This document shows, one piece after another, positions 12,435 to 22,920 of a stretch of 64,000 bases of DNA. A program made the translations under genes and the position numbers. Every line of letters starts with the position of its first letter. Position 1 is the first letter of the stretch. The notes under the pieces are model-generated. The model searched no databases, was not told the DNA's origin, and was given only the letters and a program-made list of their open reading frames with translations. The DNA lies in assembly GCA_032622095.1 (NCBI GenBank), contig CP136064.1, positions 249,459,827-249,523,826 on the forward strand, in the 5' to 3' direction. The DNA comes from Siphonodentalium dalli (taxonomy: Eukaryota; Mollusca; Scaphopoda; Gadilida; Siphonodentaliidae).

Positions 12435-12800
12435 GCTGATGTACTCGACTTCGTTCGGGCTAGTTAGGGATTTTTTTTGTGATCGCCTCCATCTGGACAG
12501 TACCCAGTATATACAGCGTCTGGCCAAACTATTGTTCAATTGGTCCAGAAACATGCCTATATCAGCACGTTCGAGAACATGGTCCCACGTGAAATTGGAC
12601 CCGTCCATATTGCTCCCGGGATCGAAGTAGTCCTACACACAAATTTTTAGTCGGATCGGTCAAGGTCCAGAAACATGCCTATGAGCGAGGTCAAGTTGAC
12701 ACGTTAAATACCAAATTCGAGCAGTGTTAGAGTCTATAACACATACACACATGCATTCACGCATACACACATACATACATACATACAGACAGGTGTTTCA
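12435..12800. repeat. Second 'tagctgatgtac' repeat and CA/CATA microsatellite
   Basis: Two overlapping phrases ('tggtccagaaacatgcctat' near 12540 and 'ggtccagaaacatgcctatg' near 12664) repeat within the segment. A (catacata)n microsatellite follows at 12739-12790. No coding capacity. Confidence 0.5.
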
Positions 12801-12944
12801 AAATGTATAATCGATAGCTACAACAATTCTATGGTAGATAGTTCACGGCCGACCTGATGCATGCATCTTAGTTTTCTTGTATTATTATGGTATAGATAGA
12901 ATTGCGCACTATACGCGATACAATGGTTAGTAAAGAATGAGTTA

Positions 12945-13377
12945 GGGTACGTTCATACACTGGCAAGTTTTCACAGTATGGTTTGCGGGCATTTCGTCGT
13001 AGAAAACGATATGGTGCCAGAATATGAATGGAAACAAGCATATAAAATGCATCTGTACCACACCTATAACTACATGCGAAGTAAAAATCCCCGTAGTTCC
13101 ACCTGCAGCCATGCTACCGGAATTTGCCTGTAAATAGTGTGCAATTATTTCGCAATTATTTCGCAAGAATCAATCTTACAGGTATTTGAAGGCAAATGTC
13201 AGTAGCGCCGTTACAAGTGGAACAACAGAACTTTTACTTCTCATGTGGTTCGCTTTTGGTAAAGATGCATATTATATGCACGTTTATTTTCAACTTATGG
13301 CACCATGTGGATTTCTATGATGAACTGCCTTGCAGAACATATATACCGTGCAAACTTGCCAGCGTATGAACGTACCC
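12945..13377. mobile_element. PIF/Harbinger-type MITE, copy 1
   Basis: A 433-bp element whose ends are GGGTACGTTCATAC and the exact complement GTATGAACGTACCC, flanked on both sides by TTA (12942-12944 and 13378-13380). A 3-bp TTA/TWA duplication with G-rich inverted ends is typical of PIF/Harbinger MITEs. The arms pair well beyond the termini: 'atggtgccagaatatgaatg' on the left is answered by 'atggcaccatgtgg' on the right. Copy 2 is at 33761-34181, a decayed relative at about 38370-38900, and solo ends at 9236-9257 and 15275-15312. Confidence 0.85.
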
Positions 13378-13380
13378 TTA

Positions 13381-14045
13381 AACCGCTTGATAATGGCAAC
13401 GGGAATATTTCCAAGTAAACGAGGTCGTGATAATTGCTGAGAGGGGAATGAGATGAGAGGCCGGTTGGAGGTCTACTGTTGGGGACTACAGTTATTATTG
13501 TACGTAATCACTAAGGCGCAATTTCGAATAGGACAATATTGATTGCGTTCGTATATTATACACCAAAGCAAAGCTGTGGAGGCTTGTTCTGTAACAATGG
13601 TCGTGTTCCGTGTTTGTTCTGCCGAGCCTCACATATTGTACGTATTACTTTGTGGAGGACCAACACGCGGTTAGAAACATTCGTATAAATCCCATGTCAT
13701 GGGGGAATTGGGATATATTCAACTGAAGTGGGATCTATATAGCTTTATCTAGTATGGATGCACAGCTAGTCAATGTAAGAGGAAACAGAATATAAGGTAT
13801 AGAAATCTTAACTATAAACGAGAAAAACACATTACATGTCAAAGAAATATAAGAAACACAAAACACCGCCACGACGGACCAATATGGGAATTATTTATGC
13901 ATATTAATGGTGAGTAATGAGCGTTGGAATACGTATTCATGGAAAGGGCAATTAGAGGAGCGGTCTTGACCAGATTTTTTTTTATTAATTTTTTTCTTTA
14001 CACACGGAAAAATGATATATCATATGAAAGTAGAAGATGCAGGCT
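13381..14045. other. Intergenic, nothing recognised
   Basis: No gene, repeat family or structure was identified by eye. Composition resembles the rest of the window. Confidence 0.5.
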
Positions 14046-14049
14046 TCAT

Positions 14050-15230
14050 GTTCCGCCCTGCTGTAAAATGTAAAAGTGGTGCCGTTACCATGGAAACAGA
14101 ATGTAAACAATGTAGACATAGTTTGATATTAAACCATTTCCGCAAATGGTCAAAACTAATTTAAGCCCATTCTAGGACAGGAACAAACGTTGAAGATCAT
14201 TTATTGATGATTTGTCCACTATAACTTTGTTCCAACGATTCCAGTATTAAATAGGATGCACATATAGGTTATACGGGTCTTTATTGCCATTTTGGGGTGA
14301 ACAATGGTGATTTTTGCAAAAAGTGCGATAATTTTGGAATTGGAACATTTATTGAATACTACATTGGTTACAGTAATAATTTATGCATTATTAAGATGGC
14401 ATCATACGTGTACTTAAAATTAATTTGGATAAAACTGCCGAAAAGGCCCAATACCCAGAGAAATACCTGTTACCATGGAAACGATATTTAAAAATACAAA
14501 AAATGCCGTTATTGGAAAGAAATGAAGACCTATAACCCTTGCGACACAATATAACTTTTTGAAATTTGTTTTCTATGACATGCACTTTTAATCCGGACTT
14601 CTGTGTTGGGTAATTGTTGCGGTTTATTCAGCTGTTGTCATGGAAACGGACCAAATTTCGCCAAATAATGATGTTTTTTCCCATAGAGCTGACATTTAAA
14701 GCATGTAATTTTTGGAAGCAAAGCTTATTATGACAACCCGTTATAGATGTCTCAAAACTTTTTTTAACGATTACTATTTTCCAATTATCCCAGTAGTAAC
14801 TAGGATGCACATATAGGATATGAAGGTTTTAGTGCCAGTTTGGAGTAAAAACTGTTAGTTTTTGCAAAAAATGCGATAATTTTGGAATTGAAACATTTAT
14901 TAGATACTACATTGGTTACAGTAATAATTTATACATATTATGATGGCTTCTTACGTGTGCTTCAATCTAGTTTTGATAAAACTGCAGAAAAAGCCCAATA
15001 CCCTGAGAAATACCTGTCACCATGGAAACGATATTTAAAAAAATACAAAAAAAATCATTTTTGGAAAGAAATGAAGTTTTATAACCATTGCGTCACAAAT
15101 TAACTTTTTGAATAATGAATAATGATGTTTTCCCCTATAAACCAGACATTTAAATTGTGAATTTTATAAAGCAAAACATATTATAACAACATGTTATAGA
15201 TGTCTCAAAATCTTCAACTCATATATGTAT
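14050..15230 (+). repeat. About 545-bp tandem repeat with X-box-like palindromes
   Basis: 14270-14800 is repeated at 14815-15230, sharing among others 'tttttgcaaaaa.tgcgataa' and 'tactacattggttacagtaa', with a partial earlier unit from about 14050. Each unit carries 'gttaccatggaaac' or a close variant: 14091 (gttaccatggaaac), 14470 (gttaccatggaaac), 14635 (gttgtcatggaaac), 15017 (gtcaccatggaaac). This matches the palindromic X-box bound by RFX factors (GTTGCCATGGAAAC). Whether it functions is unknown. Open frames are short and differ between units. Confidence 0.7.
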
Positions 15231-15510
15231 AATACAATATAGGGGATAAGAGCACCCCTAAGACGGCATTCCTGCAGGTTTGCCAGACAAATTTACCATT
15301 AAGTGAACGCACCCTGACATATAATACTCATGCGACTCAGAGTCCACGTGTTTTGATCATTTTATTCCCAATTTTCTCAGCTGTTTCTGTGGATCTAGAC
15401 TAAAAATGTGTAAATAGTGATGTGTTTGGCACAATTTTTTATAATTGGAAATTGTGTGAAAAATTACGGGTATGTTTAAAAACCAATACCACGTATCTGG
15501 AAAATGCCAT
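15231..15510. other. Intergenic with a solo MITE end
   Basis: Contains a diverged lone Harbinger-type terminus at about 15275-15312 ('tttgccagacaaat...gtgaacgcaccctga'). Otherwise nothing recognised. Confidence 0.4.
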
Positions 15511-15812
15511 GATAGGATTTTAAAAGATTCGCTGTCTGGGAATTATGAAACTGATTTGAAAGCAAATAGTTGATGATTATAAGCTACATCCCTAAATAGT
15601 AATTACCTGTACTTACTCAGAATAACGGCATAACAAGTTCCTGGAATATATCACATCCGAACCCCTTTGGGTCAAATGTGGACCTGCATGATTAAAATGG
15701 GTCAGTCAGTGTGATGATAGTGATGATTGCTATGCAAATGTGGTGATATGGTATACCATAGCTGCCTTATGTCAAGCTCAGGCAATATATCCGGTTAATA
15801 TATCAATATATG

Positions 15813-17092
15813 TGGTTAGTTAGTCAATAGACGCAGCCTCTTTGCAATTATATTTGGCTACTTTGTCAATATTGGAGGTTAGTTAGTCAATATATGCAGC
15901 TAATTTGTCAATATATGTGGTTAGTTAAGTCAATATATGCCGCTACGTTTCCAATATATGTGGTTAGTTGGTCAATACTTTGTCCATTAATTTGGTTAGT
16001 TAGTCAATATATGTAGCAAATTAGTCAATATATTCGGTTAGTTAGTCATTATATGCAGTTTCTTTGTCAATAAATGTGGTAAGTTAGTCAATATATACAT
16101 CTATTTTGCCAAAATGTGCAATTGCATTGACAATATATCCAGCTACTTTATCAATATATATAGATATGATTAGTTAGTCATTGTGTGCAACTGCTTAGTC
16201 AATATATGTGGTTAGTTAGTCATTATATGCAACTACTTAGTAAATATTTGTGGTCAGATAGTCATTATATGCATCTACATTGTCAATATCTGCGGTTAGT
16301 TAGTCATTATATGCAGCTACTTAGACAAAGTAGATGCATATATTGACTAACTAACCGCATTTATTGACTAAGTATCTACACATAATGACTAACTAACCAC
16401 ACCTATTGACTAAGTAGCTGCATATAATGACCAACTAACCATATATATTGATAAATTAGCTGCATATATTGTCAATGCAATTGCACATTTTGACAAAGTA
16501 GATGTATATATTGACTAACTGACCACATTTATTGACAAAGAAACTGCATATAATGACTAACTAGCCACATATATTGACTAATTATCTACACATAATGACT
16601 AACTAACCACATTTATTGACTAAGTAGCTGCATATAATGACTAAATAACTGCATATATTGACTAAGTAGCTGCATATAATGACTAACTAACCGCATATAT
16701 TGACTAAGTAGCTGCAAATAATGACTAACTGACCACATATATTGACTAAGTAGCTGCATATAATGACTAACTGACACATATATTGACTAAGTAACTGCAT
16801 ATAATGACTAACTAACCACATATATTGACTAACTAACCGCATACATGTATATTGACTAATTTGCTACATATATTGACTAACTAACCAAATTAATGGCCAA
16901 AATATTGACCAACTAACCACATGTATTGGAAACATAGCTGCATATATTTGCAAAGTAGCGGCATATATTGACTTAACTAACCACATATATTGACAAATTA
17001 TCTGCATATATGACTAACTAACCTCCAATATTGACAAAGTAGCCAAATATAATTGCAAAGAGGCTGCATCTATTGACTAACTAACCACATAT
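15813..17092. repeat. Palindromic array of 40-bp units (ggttagttagtcaatatatg)
   Basis: From 15813 to about 16322 the two alternating half-units 'ggttagttagtcaatatatg' and 'tagtcattatatgcagctac' repeat in one orientation. From 16322 to 17092 their reverse complements run the other way (ttgactaactaaccacatat, aatgactaactaaccgcata). The outermost units mirror each other in their private variants, so the array is one large palindrome and not two independent arrays. The right side is longer (about 770 against 510 bp), consistent with later gain of units. No coding potential. Confidence 0.85.
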
Positions 17093-17097
17093 TATAA

Positions 17098-17241
17098 GTT
17101 ATTGTGGTTGATTGACGGTAACATGGTGTGACATTGACGGCTTGGAGCCTATGTTCAACCGAGTCGCGCTAGCGACGAGGTTGAACATAGGCTCCAAGCC
17201 GTCAATGTCACACCATGTTACCGTCAATCAACCACAATAAC
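17098..17241. repeat. Perfect 63-bp inverted repeat hairpin
   Basis: Arms 17098-17160 and 17179-17241 are exact reverse complements, with an 18-base loop containing 'tcgcgctagcga'. The lack of mismatches makes it much younger, or better homogenised, than the surrounding array. It separates the tandem array from the recombinase relic. Confidence 0.9.
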
Positions 17242-17478
17242 GTATATGTTCCATTGACAGCCCTTTAATTTTGTGGTGACAGCTAGAATCAGTTTCATAC
17301 TGGAACCGATGCGTCATATTATAGCATTCTCATGTTTACGCTATAAACCCGTTGCGCCCCCCAGTGAATGACGTCACGAAAAAATCAATAATGTAGTTTT
17401 ATAAATAGAACAAGAAAATCACAGGAAGTTTTGAATGATCGTAGCACAATTTGTAAGTGGATTTCTCTTGATTTCTCA

Positions 17479-18150
17479 TCAATTATGTGGAGGACTGCTG
17501 AAGTGAATGTTGTGAATGGTACATCCACTAAACATTGGAGCTCCCATGTAATGTCCAGTGCTGTCGAGGGACATTTGGACGTTTTCAATGGATAGGCCTA
17601 CTTTGTCCAAAACACCACCGCCATTTCCTGCAAATTTTTCAATTTGTTGTGTTGTTGTTGAACATTTTTGCTGTATTTGCCGAGTTATTTGGGTTCCCGA
17701 CATTACTGGTCGAACTTGAGGAATGTTCATGTCATCATGAGGCGGACACGCAGATCTCGGATTTACGGGCGGATTGTATGGCACATGTGAGTCACGTGAA
17801 ACACTACCACCGATGGCCTCACCCATCGCCATTTTCTCCCTGTCAGAAACTCGTTGATACACAGAGAGGGACGAGACTGACTTATGCCCTGTTACAGCCA
17901 TAATTTGTGATGGGCTGAAATTTACCCTGCCCAGAATTGTAACTCCTGTAACACGGATACTGTGATTGGTGTAACGTTTGGATATGAGGATTTTTTCGCT
18001 CAGGTTTGGCATGAAAAGACGGAGTTTATCACGCCCTATACTGGCTTATTTTGGTACCATATTTCACCAGGATAATCCTCGAAACTGTCTTTAGGATACT
18101 GCCAGAGACGTATTTTGTTACTAAATGCAGACGACGTAATTTGTTTACAT
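17479..18150 (-). pseudogene. Tyrosine recombinase (Crypton/DIRS-like), C-terminal fragment
   Basis: The main open stretch covers 18039-17482, with stop at 17479-17481. Counted from its internal ATG at 18012, it has HSIR (His17, Arg20), the GHKS box (His43) and VYQR (Tyr52). This is the HxxR...H...Y order of the catalytic C-terminal domain of tyrosine recombinases and fits the eukaryotic Crypton/DIRS YR domain. The tail after about residue 60 is low-complexity, Ser/Gly/Pro-rich and not conserved in such proteins. Upstream, 'WYQNKPV' lies in another frame and the junction near 18040 needs one missing base, so there is a frameshift. Recognisable sequence fades near 18150, so the N-terminal half, including the first catalytic Arg, is absent. 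It lies within the 15511-18830 foldback. It is not expected to encode an active enzyme. Confidence 0.75.
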
Positions 18151-18830
18151 CACCTATACACAGGTGCGAATACTAACACCCCCCCCCCCAAGAGTGAGTA
18201 GAACCACCCAACTTGACAAACGATGAACACTACAATTTGGATTAATCCATTAAAGTTAGGGACCACTTAGTGTAAGAAAAGACGTTCATTTCTATAATCA
18301 ATGATTTTATAGTGAACCTATTACAGTCCACAGATCGATCGCCGTCAATTGTTATCTGAATTGTCAAACAAATTATTTGCAACACGGTCTTACACGTTTA
18401 CGTGCCGGTAACGTTATTCCCCCAGATGGAGCCTCTTGCTCTATGCAAATTAGATGACGTCACCCGCCAACATAAGAACCTTTGCACGCGCGAAAGCCGT
18501 AAACATGGGATATGTTGCGCGAGCGTTAACCAATTGAATGCCGAGGATTTAGCTGGAAATGGAACATATTGATATATTAACCGGATATAGTGCCTGAGCT
18601 TGACATAAGGCAGCTATGGCGTACCATATCACCGCATTTGCATAGCAATCCTCACTATTATCACACTGCCTGACCCATTTTAATCATGCAAGTCTACATT
18701 TTACCCAAAGGGGTTCGGATGTGATATATTCCAGGAACTTGTTATGCCGTTATTCTGAGTAAGTACATCAACTATTTGCTTTCAAATCAGTTTCATAATT
18801 CCCAGACAGCGAATCTTTTAAAATCATATT

Positions 18831-19385
18831 AGGACAATTAAAGATATATATAACACAGTCCATCCCAGGAGACGGTAGCGATTGCTCTTGCACTCGTACG
18901 CACTCGTAATTTTCAATTCACGGGTGCTAAAATTAGCACCAGTCCCTCTTTTCAAAATTTATGACTGTAATCGTTATATTGAATTATTTTAAGGTTATCC
19001 AAAACCCTTTCCCGTCTCAGTTCAATTATGGACATATGAAAGTGTAACTGAACATCTGTCTATCGCACAATAACATTTTGTTTGAGAAAAACCCAACGTA
19101 TACGATTATATTATGGGTGCAATATTACACCGTCTTCTGAATTGTGGGAGCGAATAAATTCTCTCGCTGTGTTTTCCTCGTGGGAAGGACTGATAACACC
19201 ACCAGGAGTCGGATGAGTAAAATGTGATGCGTGTACCAATGGGGTTCACCTGCTCCAAGCCCCCCTCCCCGCACACTTGAGCAATCGAGCTTAGCACTGA
19301 TGCTCGCGATGACGATTGCTCAAGTATATATGCGGGGTGATTTTGCTGAGCAATCGGACGCGCCAGCAATCGGACTCGCACATCA
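18831..19385. other. Intergenic with one small stem-loop
   Basis: No gene recognised. 'acttgagcaatcg' at about 19274 pairs with 'cgattgctcaagt' at about 19312, giving a 13-bp stem around a 26-base loop. This is too little to call a functional RNA. Confidence 0.4.
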
Positions 19386-19790
19386 AGGATGTTTGATATT
19401 TGTGACCCGCCATATCAAATCCAGTCGTAAGTCGGGATTTGTTTTACCCTGTGCCAATGCATTCTCTTATATATGCGAGTCGACCATAGGTCGCCTCGCA
19501 TATATAAGAGAATGCATTGGCCTAACAATTTTTTACAATTTTAATAATTTTTTCTTGTGTTCTTTAACAATTTTATAATTTCACCCATACAGAGCCCCAG
19601 ACAAACATGAGCAGACGACACTCTTATATATGCTTCTGTATATGTGTGGGGCTCCCTGCAGGGTAATGGATGTTTTTTATTTTATGTCCTAAAAATTGTA
19701 AGAAACATTTATTTAAAAAAAAAATGATACAAAATTGTTAGGCCAATGCATTCTCTTATATATGCGAGGCGACCTATTATGGGCAGCCAT
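19386..19790. mobile_element. Hairpin-spacer-hairpin element (family H)
   Basis: A complete hairpin at 19447-19520 starts with 'ccctgtgccaatgcattctc'. An AT-rich spacer rich in 'ttaacaattttataat' follows, then a second, truncated hairpin at 19741-19785. The same hairpin-spacer-hairpin design is complete at 39090-39320. The left flank 19386-19446 (gacccgccatatcaaatcca) matches 6440-6485 in inverted orientation, so both copies sit in, or belong to, a longer shared unit. The right end breaks off at 'gcgacctatt', where the hairpin loses its second arm. Confidence 0.65.
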
Positions 19791-19799
19791 TCGGTCGGA

Positions 19800-20450
19800 A
19801 ATTACACGAAATAAAAGTTAATGGTGGTTTGTAAAAACAACTACAATCTATTTCAAAACAATAGTCTCCATTTTCAAACCAATGGTCGTTCTTTGATTCA
19901 ATAAGAGACAATTACGTGTTAACATATATAGATTCACAATCAACGTTGACCGATGCAAAATTAATGTTCTATTTTAATTTAATAGTATTCATTGTTCAAC
20001 TAATATCTAATAACAAACAATTAATACAGCTTTGCTCATATTCAGTAAACGTACATTCCGTTTCAATAGCCATATTTCAAACCAATAGACGATTTCTCAC
20101 GATCAGTGATTATCGTTATCAAACTAATAGACCTTATTGTAAAACTTATAACTCATTGTAAAACTAATAAATAAAACCGTAATTAACTTATTGTAAAACT
20201 AATAACCTATTGTAAAATTAATAGACCTTATTGTAAAACTAATAACTTATAGTAAAACCTATATCTAAAACCGTCATTAACTTATTGTAAAACTAATAAC
20301 TTATTGTAAAATTAATAGACCTTATTGTAAAACTAATAATCAATAGACATATTTTAAACCAATATAATATTTCCCACGATCAATGATTATCGTTATCAAA
20401 CTAATATCTAATAGCGGAATCAACTATTTCAGGTCAAACCAATGAATGAG
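19800..20450. repeat. Degenerate 'ttattgtaaaactaata' array
   Basis: Phrases such as 'ttattgtaaaactaataac' and 'cttattgtaaaattaataga' recur in tandem between about 20130 and 20345, with looser relatives ('aaccaatagac', 'aactaatatcta') on both sides. It is AT-rich, non-coding and probably a decaying minisatellite. Confidence 0.6.
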
Positions 20451-20499
20451 CTCATTTGAAATTAATGATTAAAACACAAACCTATAAGCAATTCGTAAA

Positions 20500-21100
20500 T
20501 TAACGCTAGGGGCGCTGGCCACCAATTTTGTTCGCAAAATCCGTGACGTCAGAAATATAGAAATAAACATGGGAGTTCCCAATGTCATGTCGATGTGACG
20601 ATTTGGAATATGAGTTCACTCGGTGTAAATCAAACGACGATAAATATTCACTATAATATATAGGACATATAGTGGAGTAGATTAAAGGTACGGTTGGCCT
20701 TGGCGGTGGGTATCCTGTGAAAATATATCCACCCGTCAAAAACCGCTACAAACAGAAAGAACATCAAAATGTAGATAGACTTTGTCCGTATACAAATACG
20801 AATTATCGCATAAACAGTATGTTATTGTCATATGTTTGACCATTGTTATGTAAACAAAAGCATAAAAAGTTACTTTTCTGGCGTTTGTTTATATTATGAT
20901 GGTAAACATAAAGAGCGTTCTTTGTTGGTGAATTCCTGATATGGAGCGTTTATGCCATTTGTGTGTGATTAGCCAGTAGCATTGTGCTGTCTTCTGTAAC
21001 ACAATCAGGCTCTTGCTTAGGTAAAATATAGTAGGTCTTTATGATAACATGCTGTTTACGCGTGGTCATGGTATATATGAACGAAACTGTATGTGTTTTA
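20500..21100. repeat. Dispersed repeat related to 29195-29720
   Basis: 'gtttatattatgatggtaaa' through 'aaagagcgttcttt' and 'tgtgtgattagccagtagc' (20885-20985) has an inverted counterpart near 29395-29515 ('ttggttaatcacacacaaat', 'aaacgctctttatt', 'attatgtttaccat'). Both stretches also contain 'gtttacgtaac/gttatgtaaacaaaag' palindromic phrases. The boundaries are unclear and there is no gene. Confidence 0.45.
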
Positions 21101-21810
21101 ATGTTTTTCTGTTTACAGTGTTTGGATCAAATATGAATATTTTCGACAATTAAGGCCTCACGTGCCTTTAAGTCAAATTTTCAAGGCAGTTGTTCAAATT
21201 GTTACTAAAGCATGAAACTTTGCACATATGTACATCTTCTTTAATATTAGATATGGAGCCACGCTGAAATTTCACTTTAACCCCTCTTTTTAAGGGGTTT
21301 TCCAAATTTATAGAGCGTTTCGTGATTATATTATTTAATAAATGTCGCAATTAATCTCACCATGAAATATATGATTTAAAATTAGGCATATTCAGTTCGT
21401 ATGACTCTGAGAGATATAATGCCACATTTTAAGGGTAAAATTGGAACTCCCCGCCCAAGATGGTCGTTAAAATGACAGCTGAAAGAAGGAATTTGACGTT
21501 TTTTTCGCTAATATCTTCTAGATCAGGTTCTGCTGTATGGAACTGGTTCGGAAATGTGACTTCATTTTGTATTGCTCATGTTAAGAGATAATTGGAGCAA
21601 TGAATATATGTCATTTGTATGATCCAAGTCCCTCCCGCGATCCCTCAATAATTCGATTATACATAACTCGGTATGAAATTTAACCAAATATCACCGTTAT
21701 GAATCTAGTCATATTTTAACAAGAATTGGACAGAACTTTGCAAATTATGACATACAATTACTTATGAATTTTTGCAAATAGTTTACGTTTAATCACAAAT
21801 CATTTGCGCT
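21101..21810. other. Intergenic, one ATGGCG-like motif
   Basis: No gene recognised. 'gcccaagatggtcgttaaaatgac' at about 21451 resembles the core of the 921-5966 foldback units, but the rest of the unit is not conserved. A short inverted pair 'aacccctctttttaaggggtt' lies at about 21278. Confidence 0.4.
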
Positions 21811-22257
21811 TAAGCCTGCAAATAGCGTGTCTGTCATTTGCAGAATGAGGTCCACAGAGGGTGAATTTAGTGATGATACCCTGCATAGCGGGCTAGCATA
21901 ACTAAATTCATCCTCTGGGGACCTCATTCTGCTTAGGCCTCATTTTCTGGGAAGTAACTATGGTATCAAATTAACATTGTTTTTAGTTACGTTTTCCCAT
22001 CTGGGAAGTTTCTATATTCCCTAATTTGCAGAAGATAAAATCCATAATCGAGGCTCCAAATGGGTGAACATCACCAACTTCAACTGGGGAACTTCAATCT
22101 TATCCTTGGACTGCCATAGCAGTTGAGGGCCCTAAGCAGAATGAGGCCCCCAGAGGGTAAATATAGTGATGCTAGCCCACTATGCAGTGTAGCGTCACTA
22201 AATTCACCCTCTGGGGACCTCATTCTACAAATGACAGACACGCTATTTGCAGGCTTG
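21811..22257. mobile_element. MITE family A, copy 2
   Basis: Ends 'aagcctgcaaatagcgtgtc' and its complement enclose about 447 bp. Each terminus holds the foldable block 'cagaatgaggtc.acagagggtgaa...ttcaccctctggggacctcattct' seen at 6822-7259. The outermost 15 bp differ from copy 1, so the two belong to different subfamilies. No coding capacity. Confidence 0.75.
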
Positions 22258-22269
22258 CACTCAAGTCTA

Positions 22270-22645
22270 TATACCTGTAGGCCCATCATACAAGGGAAGC
22301 AATCCCCAGTGATCCCTAGATACCAGTACCTTTTATGACCATGGAAATGGTATATATCTGTACAGGATATGTCTCTTTTATAAAATGTAATAGATCTCTG
22401 GGATGGAGGCACAAATTCTTAAGGACAGGGATGCTGATAATATGAAAATATGTTTTCCCCCTATTTCTATTCAATAAGTACATGTACACCACGAGGGAAG
22501 CAAGCCACCAGTAACCCCTAATTCCCCTTCTATGACCATGGAAATTGTATATATTTGTGCAGGAGATGTCCCTTTAATAAAATATACTAGAGCTTTGGGA
22601 ATGAGGCACCAATTTTTGGGACACCAGAGACAGAGATGCTTTTGA
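22270..22645 (+). repeat. Two-copy tandem repeat, about 200-bp period
   Basis: 22287-22430 ('caagggaagcaatccccagt', 'tatgaccatggaaatggtat', 'ctctgggatggaggcac') is repeated at 22488-22625 ('cgagggaagcaagccaccag', 'tatgaccatggaaattgtat', 'ctttgggaatgaggcac'). Non-coding. Confidence 0.65.
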
Positions 22646-22754
22646 CTTTTCAACTTTCGAGTCTGTATGGGCTACTACCATGGGCCCATAATAATATACT
22701 ATGAGATGAACTCCATCATTCACAATCAGAGGGAAGTAAAGGAGTGTTAGGTAT

Positions 22755-22920
22755 TTGCGCTTAAGCGCAAATCATTTACACTTAAGTGCAAATGATTTTC
22801 ACTTAAGCGCAAACAAATTGATAGACACATATTTGTGCTCAAGCGCAAATGACATTCGCTTAAGCCTAAATTATTTATGTTTAAGCTTAATATTTGTGCT
22901 TGAGCGCAAATAAATAATAA
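22755..22920. repeat. CTTAAGCGCAAAT short tandem array
   Basis: About eight imperfect copies of a 20-25-bp unit based on 'gcttaagcgcaaat', each centred on the palindrome CTTAAG, with several units partly inverted ('tttgcgcttaag', 'cttgagcgcaaat'). One isolated copy sits at about 21805, next to the left end of MITE A copy 2. Confidence 0.65.

Larger units (their letters stand above)
15511..18830. mobile_element. 3.3-kb foldback enclosing a tyrosine-recombinase relic
   Basis: Left arm 15511-15812 and right arm 18568-18830 are reverse complements; paired phrases include 'aaaagattcgctgtctggg', 'ggcataacaagttcctggaa' and 'taccatagctgccttatgtc'. The left arm has about 30 bp that the right arm lacks. 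Between the arms lie, in order, a palindromic tandem array (15813-17092), a perfect hairpin (17098-17241), a recombinase pseudogene on the minus strand (17479-18150) and about 400 bp of spacer. DIRS elements have a recombinase with inverted termini, but no reverse transcriptase is visible here; Cryptons carry only a recombinase but usually lack long inverted termini. The composite may therefore be a novel arrangement, or a Crypton relic caught in an unrelated foldback. Confidence 0.65.

Noticed and set aside
15813-17092. Regularly spaced repeats considered as a CRISPR array
   Set aside because: Units are imperfect, have no unique spacers, invert in the middle and lie in eukaryotic DNA.
17535-17903. 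122-residue plus-strand frame
   Set aside because: Antisense shadow of the tyrosine-recombinase relic, which shows the real motifs.
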